Shown: piece by piece, positions 33,401 to 59,727 of the stretch
Layout: every line of letters starts with the position of its first letter
Numbering within the stretch: the stretch's first letter is position 1
DNA from: Pelecanus crispus
Taxonomy: Eukaryota > Chordata > Aves > Pelecaniformes > Pelecanidae
Reading direction: 5' to 3'
DNA: 64,000 bases
NCBI RefSeq assembly: GCF_030463565.1
Contig: NC_134661.1
Coordinates: 6,224,542 to 6,288,541 of the forward strand
Notes under the pieces: model-generated
Seen by the model: only the letters and a program-made list of their open reading frames with translations
What the model was told of the DNA's origin: nothing
The model's database searches: none
Position numbers and translations under genes: made by a program

Positions 33401-35028
33401 ATGTTTTGTAAGTCTCTTATTAGCTATGAAAAATTTTCCATTTCTTCTTACCACACTGACTTCCCCCCTACAAATTCACAGATCATAAAAGACATTTTGC
33501 TCTCTGAAATCTTTTGGATGGGGGTTCCTAAGCTCTTAAAAGACAGTATATTGCATTAACTTGCACTACCATTGCCTTCTTACAGTGAGACAGTGAGGCT
33601 TGTTGGTTCCTCATCTTGAACATTTGCGTTTATTTTATTTTAACCTGCTTAACTAGATGATAGGTCTCCGTTAGACTTGCTGCCTTTGAGAAGAAGTAGA
33701 TAGTGCTAGATTATGAACAAGACTAGAAGCCCATTGAGGTGTGATGCTGCCTTTTGCAACTGTTAGTTTTTCTATGAAGTTCTGTGCATGTCAAATGCAA
33801 CTGGAAGCGAATAAAGGCTGGAATCTCATTTTTACCGCTAGAACCTGTTCAGAGTCTTGCCTACATCCTTATTCCCAGCATTCCTGTGCTACTTCTCCTG
33901 ATGGTCACTACAGCCGTCTTCTGTTTTTGGCTTTTTGTGAAGAGGTAAGTGACATTTTTGTGTAACAAGTGAACCTGTGATATCTTGTCCTGGCAATCAT
34001 TTTACAGCTAGCTTCAGGATCCTGTAAGATGCTCTGGAGAGGACCACTTTCAGCCAAATAAATGTTTAAAAAGTGGCATAGGTGCTGCAGGCTGAGTTGC
34101 TTAAAGTTTTACTTCATGGGTAAATCACATTATGCCATTTTATTATGTTCACAGACATACAGTAGTTAGGGAATAGTGTAAAACAAGATGATGGTTTTGA
34201 AGTGTTAGCACTTAAATTTTCTTATTAAAGAAAAGATTCGAATTATCAGAAGATCCCCTTCAAAAGTGAAAAACACAGTAGCAGAAATAAAAGGATATAC
34301 GTTTGGAGCAAATAACATTTACCAATTTCCTCGCCTTGCTTTCCCTATGTGCACAGTACCTCTGGTGGGGATGCTGCCTGTGGTTTTGGGAGTGTCGGTG
34401 TCGAGTTTTGCTGCCTCAGCATCTCAGCCAGCAGCAGGGTGCCAGGGGTACTTCCAGCAGGTCCTGCCATGTGACTACCCCAGGTGTGCAGCCTGCTGCC
34501 ATACACCTGGAATAGCAAGTAATTACAAATGTCATCTGGAGTCCAGGCTCTGAGTGTCATCTTTCCTCAATGGTCATCATCAAATTACTGTGAGAGAGGT
34601 GTGGCATTGTTTTGTATTTGCCACTGTAAAAAAGCGTATTATGACTTGTCCTTTTCCTTCCATGCCTAAGGAGACAGGAGCAAATAGATGCAAGCCCAAA
34701 GGACGAGGATGTATGGCTGTCTAACCCCAGGAGGAACAGTCCAAATCTGGATATTTACAAAGTAATCAAGAAGCAATCAGAAGCAGATCTGGCTGGAACC
34801 AGGCCTGACACTAAGAATTCTTCCTTCCGTACGCAGGAAGTTAAGGTGCTTGACAGCCTCTCCAGGGATTATGATGATGCAGCAATGAACACATCAACAA
34901 GTGGCTTTGTGACATTGTCCAGTACTGAAAGTGGCTTTGTGACCAATGACATCTATGAGCTGTGTGGAGATCATGTGGGGAGGAGCAAGGAATCGGCCTG
35001 GGTGGAGAACGAGATTTATGGATATTAA
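27030..35028 (+). CDS. LAYN: LAYN, layilin, C-type lectin hyaluronan receptor (seven exons, complete)
   Basis: The exons 27030-27096, 29600-29897, 32191-32348, 32650-32688, 33021-33104, 33842-33944 and 34671-35028 join in consistent phase to 368 codons; human forms are 374-382. Residues 1-18 are a signal peptide. The C-type lectin domain runs about 27-173 with CYK at 35, FWIGLR at 90-95, and WNDDRC at 157-162. Asn-X-Thr sites are at 103 and 208. A transmembrane helix spans about 221-248. The cytoplasmic tail has two SGFVT repeats, NDIYE, and ends WVENEIYGY, the talin/radixin/merlin-binding type of motif known in layilin. Layilin is a plasma-membrane receptor for hyaluronan at ruffles. All junctions are GT-AG. 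The ATG is the first after the GC boxes and gives RLLSG at the exon 1-2 boundary as in human. Confidence 0.96.
29600..29897 (+). CDS. LAYN: LAYN exon 2 (N-terminal lectin domain)
   Basis: The acceptor is TTTCTGCAG and the donor is TTC CG|GTAGGT. It encodes GQTVCRGGTQQPCYK through SDGSSSKF, including the lectin-fold signatures GGHLVSIE and FWIGLR. Confidence 0.95.
32191..32348 (+). CDS. LAYN: LAYN exon 3 (C-terminal lectin domain)
   Basis: The acceptor is TTTTCTTAG and the donor is CTT G|GTAATG. It encodes NWYADEPSCGSEICVVMYHQ to NFICKYS, with the WND motif and the closing cysteines. Confidence 0.95.
32650..32688 (+). CDS. LAYN: LAYN exon 4 (short stalk exon)
   Basis: Thirty-nine bases, phase 1 to phase 1, encoding EKPTDAPIENSQR, the start of the extracellular stalk. 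It can be skipped without a frame change. Confidence 0.85.
33021..33104 (+). CDS. LAYN: LAYN exon 5 (stalk)
   Basis: Eighty-four bases, phase 1 to phase 1, between TTTCCAG and AAA G|GTATGT. It encodes a low-conservation stalk with an NVT glycosylation sequon. It is also skippable in frame. Confidence 0.83.
33842..33944 (+). CDS. LAYN: LAYN exon 6 (transmembrane helix)
   Basis: The acceptor is TTACCGCTAG and the donor is AAG AG|GTAAGT. It encodes SLAYILIPSIPVLLLLMV and the rest of the helix, closely matching human LAYILIPSIPLLLLLVV. Confidence 0.93.
34671..35028 (+). CDS. LAYN: LAYN exon 7 (cytoplasmic tail)
   Basis: The acceptor is CATGCCTAAG. It encodes the tail with NSPNLDIYKVIKKQSEADLA, the two SGFVT repeats and the C-terminal WVENEIYGY, then TAA. 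Confidence 0.95.
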
Positions 35029-36077
35029 GGAAATGGACAAAAAAAGCCTGGAATATGGATGACAATGAATATCAATACAAGTTAACCTGTCCTCACTATG
35101 TACTTATTTTAATAATAGTATATGTGATGTTTATTCTGGTTTTGCATTGTCCCTATATTCTTCTCTTTTTTGAAAGAATGTGGGTTTTTAAATATCCAAA
35201 CTGAAAATAATATATATATTTTGCTTTGCATCCAGCCCCTTTTTGCCCCAGGAATGACTTGTTAATACTCTTCATTCTTTTTTGTACTCCAAAGAAATGC
35301 CTTTGAAACTAAAGGGCAATCCAAAATCCCTATTTAACCGACGTACTTATCTTCAAAGGTGTTAAAAGTCAATCACTGTTCACACTTGGATTCTCATAGG
35401 TGTCTCCAGGAAAGCTGCCGTGGTTGCAGGTTGGTCATTGTTTCCGTGTCAGCCCACATCCCAGCTCTGCTGGCCTCCCTCACCATCTGCCTATGACACT
35501 GACAGACACTTCACAAGACAGAGTACTGTGGTTTCTCTTCTTTCCCTCTCTCCTAGTTCTTACTGCCAAGACAGTGTATGTGAGTCACAGCACATCACTG
35601 TGCATTACTTACGCCATTAGGCTGGTTTTTAAAGAATCACAGTAAGTGCTTTGGTGTCTTAAGGCTAACTGTGTTCCCTCACTTACCCTCTGGCAAAAGG
35701 AATTGCAAAGCAAGGAACAAGGGACTTCTCTGCAATGCTAAAGGAAGGGGTACTCCAAAGCATTCTGATTGGTCTCGGGGAATTATAGCAGCCTGGTTAG
35801 CTGTCTAGAGATGTGCAAATTTGGCCTAAATGACAAATTGAGTACCAGTTTCTTTCCTGTAGAAGGAATAGCCAGCTGCAGTTTTATTCTAGATCTTTTT
35901 CCTCCTTGGGCCTGTGACGTACTGAATTCCATGAAGACTGACATCCTGATGTTAATCTCTATGGAGACGGAATTTATGAAAAGGTTGAGGTGAATGTAAA
36001 GGTTGAGGTCAATGTAAAGAATTGGATTAAAACCAGCATTTTGACAGGTAAACTGAATTATCATGCTAATCAGTTAT

Positions 36078-36083
36078 AATAAA
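36078..36083 (+). terminator. candidate LAYN polyadenylation signal
   Basis: AATAAA about 1.05 kb after the LAYN stop codon, a reasonable 3'UTR length. A longer 3'UTR cannot be excluded. Confidence 0.45.
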
Positions 36084-36089
36084 TTACCT

Positions 36090-39000
36090 GCTGTCTATTT
36101 ACAGGGACCTCACATATTCCAGTACAGAGATTAAATAAGTATTAAGGTGAGGGACTGAGGATAGTTCATGGAATTTCCTCTCTGACAGTGTGAGGGAATG
36201 ATATCTTATTTTACCATAGTTTTTAAGGCATCATTTTGAAGCCAATATTAGATACCTCCCGTTTTCCTGCACCTTTGGAGGAGTAGAAATGAATGGCAGC
36301 AGGGCATAGCAATATGAGATTTCTGGTGTAGGAAGTTAAAAGCAGCTGTGATGAACTATTCCAAGATAAACTGAATTTAACTTGGTCATTGGCACGTTTT
36401 AAGGCCTTTCAAAGCACACTTCAACAGATCACTTGTATCACAAGAATGAGGAACTTATATTGGAAGAGAGAGAAGAGTGGTCCCATGCATCTTCCTTCAC
36501 AGCACTGTCTTTTCTGCCTGGGAGGATAACATCATTTATCACTGAGAGTGCAGGAAGGCAACTAAATGAAAAGTTTGGTGCCTAGCATTTTCTTCAAACT
36601 GTGCTTGCCTAGCTGTGGTTTGGTGAAGAGATACCTAGAGTTATCCACAGCAAGTTGAATACCGCACAACTTCACTTGGAATCAAGAAGGTATAAAATTG
36701 GCCCATCAGCATGGATTCTTAAGTAAATAGAAGTCTTTGATTTTGAACTTATCATGTGGACAAGTTTTCATCTTCCATGCATTAGATGGAGGACATTCCA
36801 GCATCTCCCATATAAGCTTGTAATTTCCTACACCATGTAGTACAGAGAGCGTCACTGTACATGTTTGCTGAGCAGAAACACAGCAAAGGGGACTCAGGAG
36901 CAGTGCTGACAACCTGGGATCATGATTAACTTGGTTTTTGCTAGGGCTTTCTGATACATATTTTGTTGATGAGACATGATCAGATCTGTGTTTGTCTCAG
37001 TTATAAGGACTCAATGACCTTCATAGGAGCTTGGAGCTAACTCCTGTGGCCAGGTCTCTGCACTGTTGCATTTGTCAGTGCAGCTAAGTGTAACAGGAGC
37101 TTGGATAAAAATTGAGATTCATATTGACTTGAATACGCTCAGGGCAAAATCCCATGTGCTGCTGGATATGGCTTGCTTTAGCTGAATTCCATTGTAACAG
37201 TTAGTTTACAGGAAGTTGCCAGGGCTTTTGGAAACGAATAGGAAGGGAATTCGGATTTATCAAATAAACAAATGACCTGTCACATAAAGGACTACTTTCT
37301 GTAAAATGTTTGGTGTTAATACTGAGATCTGCAAAACTGAAAATACATTTACAAAGATAAGATTCCCCCCACTGAAATGCACAGGCACAATCCCATTTAC
37401 AAATACAAGATTCCCCCCACTGAAACGCACAGGCACAATCCATTCCTGTGCTCCCCAGATGCTTCAGGCTATAGATGGACAACACAGCATTGTTTTGCAC
37501 TTCCTGCTCTCTAAAGACATTTGTCCTTACCTGAACACGTTGGTGCTAAATGGATGTATAGAGTCTGGAGCACAAGTGCTGCAGCAAGTGCTAGACTCTA
37601 AGGCAGTCAGTGGCCACGAAATACTGATAGCAGCAGTGTGGCCTCTGGATTTTTTTGAGTACAGAGCTAGTCTGAGTTTCTCGTGTGAATTGAGTCAAGC
37701 TGTTAATACTGAAGTCATGAATATGCTTAGAGATTTGCATTCAGAGCTGTATAGCTTCTTGCTAGGGATCTTTGCACGTTTGTAGCTGTATATGTATAGG
37801 AAATACTGTGAAGTTAGGCCATTAAGTTTTATCTGTCCTGTCTGATCTGATATCTCAGCTGTTTCATATACATTGGTTTATATATTCTTGAGGCAAGTAT
37901 GTTCAGCTTTGAGTAAACTGGCACATTATGCTTTGTCTGCACTTACTGTGTTTTCAATTATTCCAGCAATGGAGCCGTTCCTTAAAACTGGAGTTTTATT
38001 TGATTGTGTCCCATTGAACTGAGAAAGAAGTGGGAGCGCCACGTAGAGAACCAAGTACGTTGAACGCTGGGAAGCTGGACATCTGCACTGAAGAAAAGAA
38101 AGCATTTAGGACATTGTCATGTATCTGGGGCCATTTGGATTCAGCTCTCTGCTCTCTCTCAGTCTGATCTTAACTACCGAGTATCTCAGTCCCATATGAA
38201 AAACAGAAATAACAGCGTGTCACAGGCTTCCAGGGGTGCCTGGAATCTGAAAATGAGTGACTCTGAAGTGATTTTGAGACTACAGTAATGAGGCCTTGTA
38301 ATTGACAAAGTTTTAATTTTCTTGTCTAGCAGAACTGTGCAGCAACTTTGAAGCATGTCTAAACTGTCATTATGTATAAAAAATTATTTGATTAAAGATA
38401 CGGTTTGGTTGAGCAGTTCTGGTACCTGGACCTGTATACAGCAAGTAATCTTTTTTACTTATTTTGTCAGATCACGTTTGACCTTTTCACAAGCCAAACA
38501 AAAACAGTAAATGCCTGTTTATCTATCTGTCTATGTATAAAAAAAACCCTCACAACACCCCAAGTTTTGCCATTCTGTGTTGGTTGCAATTATATCAACT
38601 TTTCAACAAAGCTTTTGTCCAGAGATCTCAGTCAAGCACAGGACTTCTTAACACAGGAGTACTTACTGTGATAAGAGAAGAACTACTGGTCACTGAAGTT
38701 AGTCCTCAGTGTTATGATTTTAACAGCCAAGGGAAATTTTTAAGCTTTATAGCCCTGTTTAGACTTCTCAAATCCTTAGTTCAGATTTACTTAATGGAGT
38801 TTTAAGCAATCTTGAAGATTGCTATGTAACTCTCAGTCATTTCTCAGCCAAACACCCCTATTTCATAGCCTGCAGTATTGTGGCAAGGAAAGATTTCTGT
38901 TCTTCTCCTTTCCCTGGTTGAATGTTTTCATTAAGAGTATTTACTTTGTTTAGGATACCTTGTGTACTCTGTGATGGACAGAAATGTGATTGTGGTAGTG

Positions 39001-41830
39001 AAGTCCCAGTTCTGCTGGATGAGTTTTGCCTGAAGGCATACAAGACGTAATGCAGAGCTGAAAGAAAGGTGCAGGTTGAGGTAATCTTGACACTGTGAAA
39101 TGCTTACTGAAGCCAGAACTCTTAAGAATACATTGTTAAAATCACAAAGAATTATATCTGCTTTGTCTGGCTTTACACTAGGGATTTGCTAATCTCCAGG
39201 TTTTGGATCCATCTGGTTTTTAGTTTTGTTTTTTTCTTCTTTGATCAGAGACCAGGTAACGGAGGGAGAATGACCAAGCAAATAAAGCATGCCAAGCAGG
39301 AACACAAATATTACTCACTTATTGCCCTGCAGGTGAGTATTTCTGGCTCCAGAAGAGCAACATTTTGCTGCCAAGCAGGTCTGTCTATGAAGCATCTGAA
39401 ATGAATTTAGCTCTTGACAGGGTTCCCTAAAAGTTTGCTCTTCTCCGTTGCATGGAAATAAATAAATAGGAAAATGAAGCAAAACCAATTTGTATAAACT
39501 GCCAGGAAACAAAGGTGTGCCAAAGGCTTCAGCAGAGCATGTTTTATGTGGGACTGAAACAACAACAGAAATGAGTGCATGATGTGGCCATAAGTGCGCT
39601 CTGCCAATGTAAATATGCAGGAAGACATTTCTGGATATGTGTTCTATTGCTGTCTATTGCAAACATGGAAATATTTCAGTCAGTTGCCACAGCTGCTTCT
39701 CTCACTTCCTGAACGTTATAGGTGAGGTTGATGTGCACAATGGCTCTGTCCTGCGTATCTGCAGTAACACGGAGTATCTGCCAATCTCACACTGTTCCTC
39801 CACTAGACAGTGGCGCAAAATGAAGCCCTGAAAGAAGTAATCCCTTTAAAAAGAAAACCAACGTCTTCCTGTTTCGAAAATGACACCCAGTTAGCAATCT
39901 CCTGAAAAGCAAAGTCCTGGTATAGGAGAGTAGTCATTGCTGGGCGCTTGCAACATACAGGGTTTCTAATGCAGTATTTAGTGTTCTTTTATCAAGCAAT
40001 TGTGTGTCTATCCAATTCTACTCTTGTATCCTTGGTCTCTTCTCTTTTTTTTTTTTTTTTTTTTTGGCAGGCACTAAGCATCTTTTAGGCATTGAAAAAC
40101 AGGAAATGAGAGGAAAAAGCTCAAGCCAGATGTTGGAGCTTAGGTGTGTAAACATGTAAAGCCATATTTTGGCAACTAAGTGTGTGCCCTGGTCTTTTGA
40201 GCTGCTGGCTTATTGAGCTCAGGCAAAGTCAGCTGCATGTGCTCAGCATCTCTGGAAGCTATCAGAAGGCGAGGTAATTTTATAATTTCTTTTCTTTGAC
40301 ATCTCCGTTTAGTAGAGCACCACAGTTGTATTATTACGTGCAGGAACATTGACCACAAGAGGGCATGTGTGCACCACAGTTTGTGCCATTCAGCCCACTG
40401 TTGAACACGGGCTGGAAGAGCTCCTCTGTTACCAGCGTTTGTGAGAAGCACTTGAGTCGCTTTCCTTGAAGCATAGCAAAAGGCTGCTGCACAAAGAATG
40501 TTTTTGTGACTGCAGTTCCTCTAGTAGCATTATTAAGAAATGTTTTTGTAACCTGAACTTTCAGGCCAAAAATGGCATTGTGGTGTGCAGCACAAGAAAG
40601 TCTCTGCAGAAGTTTTCTATTCCAAACACAAAATCTGATTTAAGAATTGATTTTGCACCAGTCTGGTGAGAATTTAGTTGGATGAAAGTGGGCAGGAAGC
40701 AAATAAATATCTTATTAGTAAAAAATTCATTTACAATAAAGTGACTGAGAATGAATATTAAGCAGTATTTTGCACAATGTAGAAAAAGTTACTTTTAACA
40801 CACCAAGTTTGCATCATGGTAGAATTACTGTTTGGTCAGTGTTTCAGATTTCTCAAAAAAATGAAGCATCCTATAGGGTGAAACAGGAGTGAAATTTCAC
40901 AAGCAGCAGCTGGGGATGATACCATTTTCTATTCAAGTAGGATTATGGTAAGCTTGCTCATGCACCTATCAATCATTTAAAAGGGTGGATGTCTGACTAA
41001 CTCAAGTCACCAGTTAGTCATTGCCAGAACTTCTTAAGGGGATAAATAGAACAGTAACAGCACCATTATTACCCATAGCGGTCTAAGTCAGCAGCATCAT
41101 CTCAAAATGTCATTCCTTAGAGGAATCTCATGAACTGCAAGCGCAGTAAAGGACAAGCATTAACTTTTCACAGAAGTTTTCAGTTCCCTTTGCAGAACAG
41201 TCATTGCTGTTTGACACATAACAAATTTAACAAACTTTCTAGAAGTATGAGGCAGCTTTATATGTAAGGTGTGTATACAAAAGGAAAGCAAGAGACAGAA
41301 GGTTGTTTCTTGCATTCTTCCACTCACTTTTTGTGGCCACGCTCTGTTTTGAGCCGTGTTTGCGTCCACTGCATTCTGTGTTCATAAACCGTCTGTGACT
41401 GTCGCTGAATGTGCAGCTGATTCAACAGACACATGTGCTCTTGTACCGTCAGCTTTTGGACGTGCCTTGTTTAGTCAGAGGAACTGAGCAAAGCCTCCAG
41501 GGCTGATTCCTGGTATCCAAACGTCAGAAGGTACCAGTCCTCCAGCATGAGACGGGCCAGGGGACAGGGAGCAATCAGAGAGGGACAGGCATGAACTGGG
41601 AGAGGAAAGATTGCTGCAGAGTTGAAATGAGCATGGCATTTTTAAAATGAAAGCAAGCTAATGTGTAAGTGTAAACTTAAAGCAGACTCGGTGGACTTAG
41701 TACTGGAAAGGAAATTTAGCACAAAAGGCCTTAAATTTTTTCACACTTACATTGTCAACTCTGCAGGGCCTCTAACCATTTTATGTCAAAGGGCTTAACA
41801 AAGCTTCCAAACCGCCTTTCCAGGTGTGTA
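36090..41830. other. LAYN-SIK2 intergenic region, no gene supported
   Basis: AT-rich sequence. It includes the 48-bp tandem duplication at 37346 and a T21 run at 40045-40065. A 159-codon open frame at 37306-37785 owes part of its length to the duplication and has no recognisable domain. Confidence 0.45.
37346..37441 (+). repeat. tandem duplication of a 48-bp unit
   Basis: Two adjacent copies, each beginning CATTTACAAA and ending GCACAGGCACAATCC, differ at only a few bases. They include the C-run ATTCCCCCCACTGAAA. A young local duplication. Confidence 0.95.
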
Positions 41831-41839
41831 GGAAATAAA

Positions 41840-41893
41840 TAGGATAGAATAGGATAGGACAGAATAGACTCGACTAGACTGGAATAGAATAGT
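41840..41893 (+). repeat. degenerate (GGATA/GAATA)n microsatellite at a CR1 end
   Basis: Imperfect pentamers of the AGGATAGAAT type directly abut the CR1 3' end on the next bases, as is common for the short terminal repeats of CR1. Confidence 0.75.
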
Positions 41894-42420
41894 ACAGTTG
41901 GAAGGGACCTTCAATAATCATCTAGTCCAACTGCCTGACCACTTCGGGGCTAAAAGTTAAAGCATGCTATTAAGGGCATTGTCCAAATGCCTCTTAAAGA
42001 CTGACGGGCGTGGGGCATCGACCACCTCTCCGGGAAATCTGTTGGAATGTTTGACCACCCTCTCAGTAAAGCTTCCTGGTGTCAATCTGAACCTTCCCGC
42101 TAGAGCTGTGAGGCATTCCCAGGCGTCCTGTCACTGGGTACCGGGGAGAAGAGCGCACCACCGCCCTCTCCACCTCCCCTCCTCAGGGAGCTGCAGAGGG
42201 CAATGATGGCCCCCCAGCCTCCCTTTCTCCCAGCTAGGCCAAGCAAAGTCCTCAGCACTGCCTGCCCCAGCCGCGCTGCCTTCTGGATGCATCCGAGCCC
42301 CTTCTCATGCTGCTTGGATTGTGGGGCCCGGGGCTGCACGCAGCACTCGAGGCGAGCGTTGGGTAACGCTGAGCGGGCTTTTGGGAAGCCGATGCGCTAA
42401 CGAGGGGCACCTTTCTGATC
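41880..42420 (-). mobile_element. CR1 LINE fragment, minus orientation
   Basis: Read on the minus strand, the segment ends in GTTGGACTAGATGATTATTG and GGTCCCTTCCAACTG, a CR1 3' end. Upstream it keeps CR1 blocks such as the complement of GACCACCTCTCCGGGAAATC and of GGGGCTGCACGCAGCACTCGA. It is 5' truncated, diverged, and merges into the GC-rich region before SIK2. The 5' boundary is approximate. Confidence 0.85.
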
Positions 42421-42723
42421 TGGAATAGCTTGGCCCACTGGACATGCTGCTCGCTTGCAGGGAGAGGAGAGGAGAGGGTATTTCTGCCGGGAAACTACGG
42501 AGAGTGCCACAGAGTCTCTGACCCAGGTGCAGCGGCGCAAGCTCCTACCGCACCCTGGGGGCCACGGAGAGGGCTGGAGAGACACCCGGGGCGGGCTCGC
42601 GAGGAGCTGCCGGTGGCCTCGCCGCCTCTGCGATAGCCACGCCGTGCGCGCGGCTGCGAGGGGCGACAGGGCCGAGGGAGCGCGAGGGGCAGCGTCCGGC
42701 CGGCCGCAGTGCGGAGGCGGAGC

Positions 42724-43440
42724 GGGGGGCCCGGCTGCGGGGGGCCGGGCTGCGGGGGGCCGGGCTGCGGGGGGGCCCGGCTGCGGGGGGGCCCGGCTGT
42801 GGGGGGGCCCGGCTGCGGGGGGGCCGGCTGTGGGGGGGCCCGGCTGCGGGGGGGGCCCGGCTGCGGGGGGACCCAGCTGCGGGGGGGGCCCGGCTGTGGG
42901 GGGACCCGGCTGTGGGGGGGGCCCGGCTGTGGGGGGACCCGGCTGTGGGGGGGACCCGGCTGTGGGGGGGCCCGGCTGCGGGGGGGGCCCGGCTGCGGGG
43001 GGACCCGGCTGTGGGGGGACCCGGCTGTGGGGGGGCCGGCTGCGGGGGGGCCCGGCTGTGGGGGGACCCGGCTGTGGGGGGGCCGGCTGCGGGGGGACCC
43101 GGCTGCGGGGGGACCCGGCTGCGGGGGGGGCCCGGCTGCGGGGGGGGGCCCGGCTGTGGGGGGGGCCCGGCTGCGGGGGGACCCGGCTGCGGGGGGGGCC
43201 CGGCTGCGGGGGGGCCCGGCTGTGGGGGGGCCGGCTGCGGGGGGGCCCGGCTGTGGGGGGGGCCCGGCTGCGGGGGGACCCGGCTGTGGGGGGGCCCGGC
43301 TGTGGGGGGGGCCGGCTGCGGGGGGGCCCGGCTGTGGGGGGGCCGGCTGCGGGGGGACCCGGCTGTGGGGGGGCCCGGCTGCGGGGGGGGGCCCGGCTGC
43401 GGGGGGACCCGGCTGCGGGGGGACCCGGCTGCGGGGGGGC
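42724..43440 (+). repeat. G-run minisatellite (about 44 units) upstream of SIK2
   Basis: Tandem copies of CCCGGCTGYGGGGGGG, 15-19 bp long because the G run varies from five to nine and the start is GGGCCCGG, GGACCCGG or GGCCGG. I count about 44 GGCTG cores. Every unit has a run of at least five G on the plus strand, so the array offers very many G-quadruplex combinations. It lies 275 bp upstream of the SIK2 ATG. Long open frames in several frames here come from the absence of stops in the unit. Confidence 0.97.
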
Positions 43441-43714
43441 CTAGCGCGGCGCGGGGAGCGGGGAGCGGGCACAGGGCAGCGGAGGCCCCGTGCCCGGCAG
43501 CGCCGCGGGGGCCGCCGGGGCGGGAGGGGAGGCCGGCCCGCCCGCCGTGGCCGCGGTTGCCATGGCGAGGCCCCGCCCCCGTGACGCGCGCTGTGACGCG
43601 CGGTTGGTGGAGGAGGGCGCAGGGGGCGGGGCGGCGCGGCTCCAGGGCGCCGCAGACAGACTCGAGCCGCCGCCGCTCGCGCCGGAGCCGCCGTCGCCGC
43701 CCCCCGCGCCCAGC
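43441..43714 (+). promoter_or_regulatory. SIK2 CpG-island promoter and 5'UTR
   Basis: CpG-dense sequence with GC boxes (CCCCGCCCCC at 43572, GGGGGCGGGGCGG near 43622) and two TGACGC half-sites (GTGACGCGCGCTGTGACGCG, about 43581-43600) that resemble CRE/ATF halves. No TATA. The transcription start cannot be fixed by eye. Confidence 0.7.
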
Positions 43715-58626
<14,912 letters not shown>

Positions 58627-59704
58627 GTAAGCAAGAGAATATTTTCATGTTCAACATTTTAATGTTAACTTATGAAGTTTGTCAAATGTATTTATCTTGC
58701 CCAAGAATCCCTTTTACTGTAGTATGTCACTTTCCTTTATTTGTCAATAAATGTTTTAATTGTCACTGTTTCTCATTTTAGAACTAAGAACTTCAGGGAA
58801 ACTGTTACAGTGTACACTGTAACAAAGAAAAAAGTTTAAAATTACTATGTTCCTTTAGCAGAAGATACAACTTGTTAAACAGAACAATGCAGGATAAACT
58901 CTCATCTCAGCTGAGAGAATTACCAGGTTTTCAGTATTGAGTTGAGATTAAAAACTATATTTACATGTTCAGCCTGACAATGAACAGTGGTCCAAACAGT
59001 ATTTCAGGTAAACTGAAGAACCTGTTTCTTGTGCAGTTATGTACTGATTTATCAGACTTTTTAAAATATGTTTTCAGGAAGAACATGGTGGGCAGGAAGG
59101 GGGAGTGTCAGGGTGACTTGGAGTAACACTCATAATAAAAATTTTAGGCTGTCTGTGTTGACCTGCATGGTCAAATTCACATTAATTCTTGTTCTTCAGC
59201 CCAAACTCATCACTCAAGCAGGACTTCAGTGTTAAATTTGTGTGAAATACAGTGATTTTTTTAGTTGTAATGCTTCATGATGCAACTTTTTTGTTTTGTA
59301 ATGCTCAGCTTGGACTACAATAGATGTCATTCTGTTTCTTTGGAAAAAGTTGTTACTTAAATCAGTGCAGGACAACTGTAGTATATAAACATTCTGAGCA
59401 GTGAACACTTCACACTTGCTCAGCCCTCTTCTAGTGTACATGATTGCTCAAAGTGCAGAACAGTAGAGAATCCTTCAGTATTCTGAAGGACCAGAAGAAT
59501 TGAGGAAGCTTACTAAATTTTAAAATATGATGATGATTATGTAAAAGGGAATTTGTGAAGTGGCTGTGCATCAGCCTTTATTCTTCCCAAGGGCTACAGA
59601 GTGAATAGTAAAAGTGATTCCACGCTCCTGAGGATTGCGTTCTGGTACTGAAGATGATTCCTGCAAACGCTCTCGCCCTTCTTGATTGTGGTAATAAGCA
59701 CAGT

Positions 59705-59727
59705 AAAAAAAAAAAAAAAAAAAAAAA
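59705..59727 (+). repeat. poly(A) run, A23
   Basis: Uninterrupted A23 in SIK2 intron 3, with no recognisable element body upstream. Confidence 0.9.

Noticed and set aside
37306-37785. A 159-codon plus-strand open frame between LAYN and SIK2
   Set aside because: It contains the 48-bp tandem duplication, has no recognisable domain, and shows no promoter or poly(A) context.
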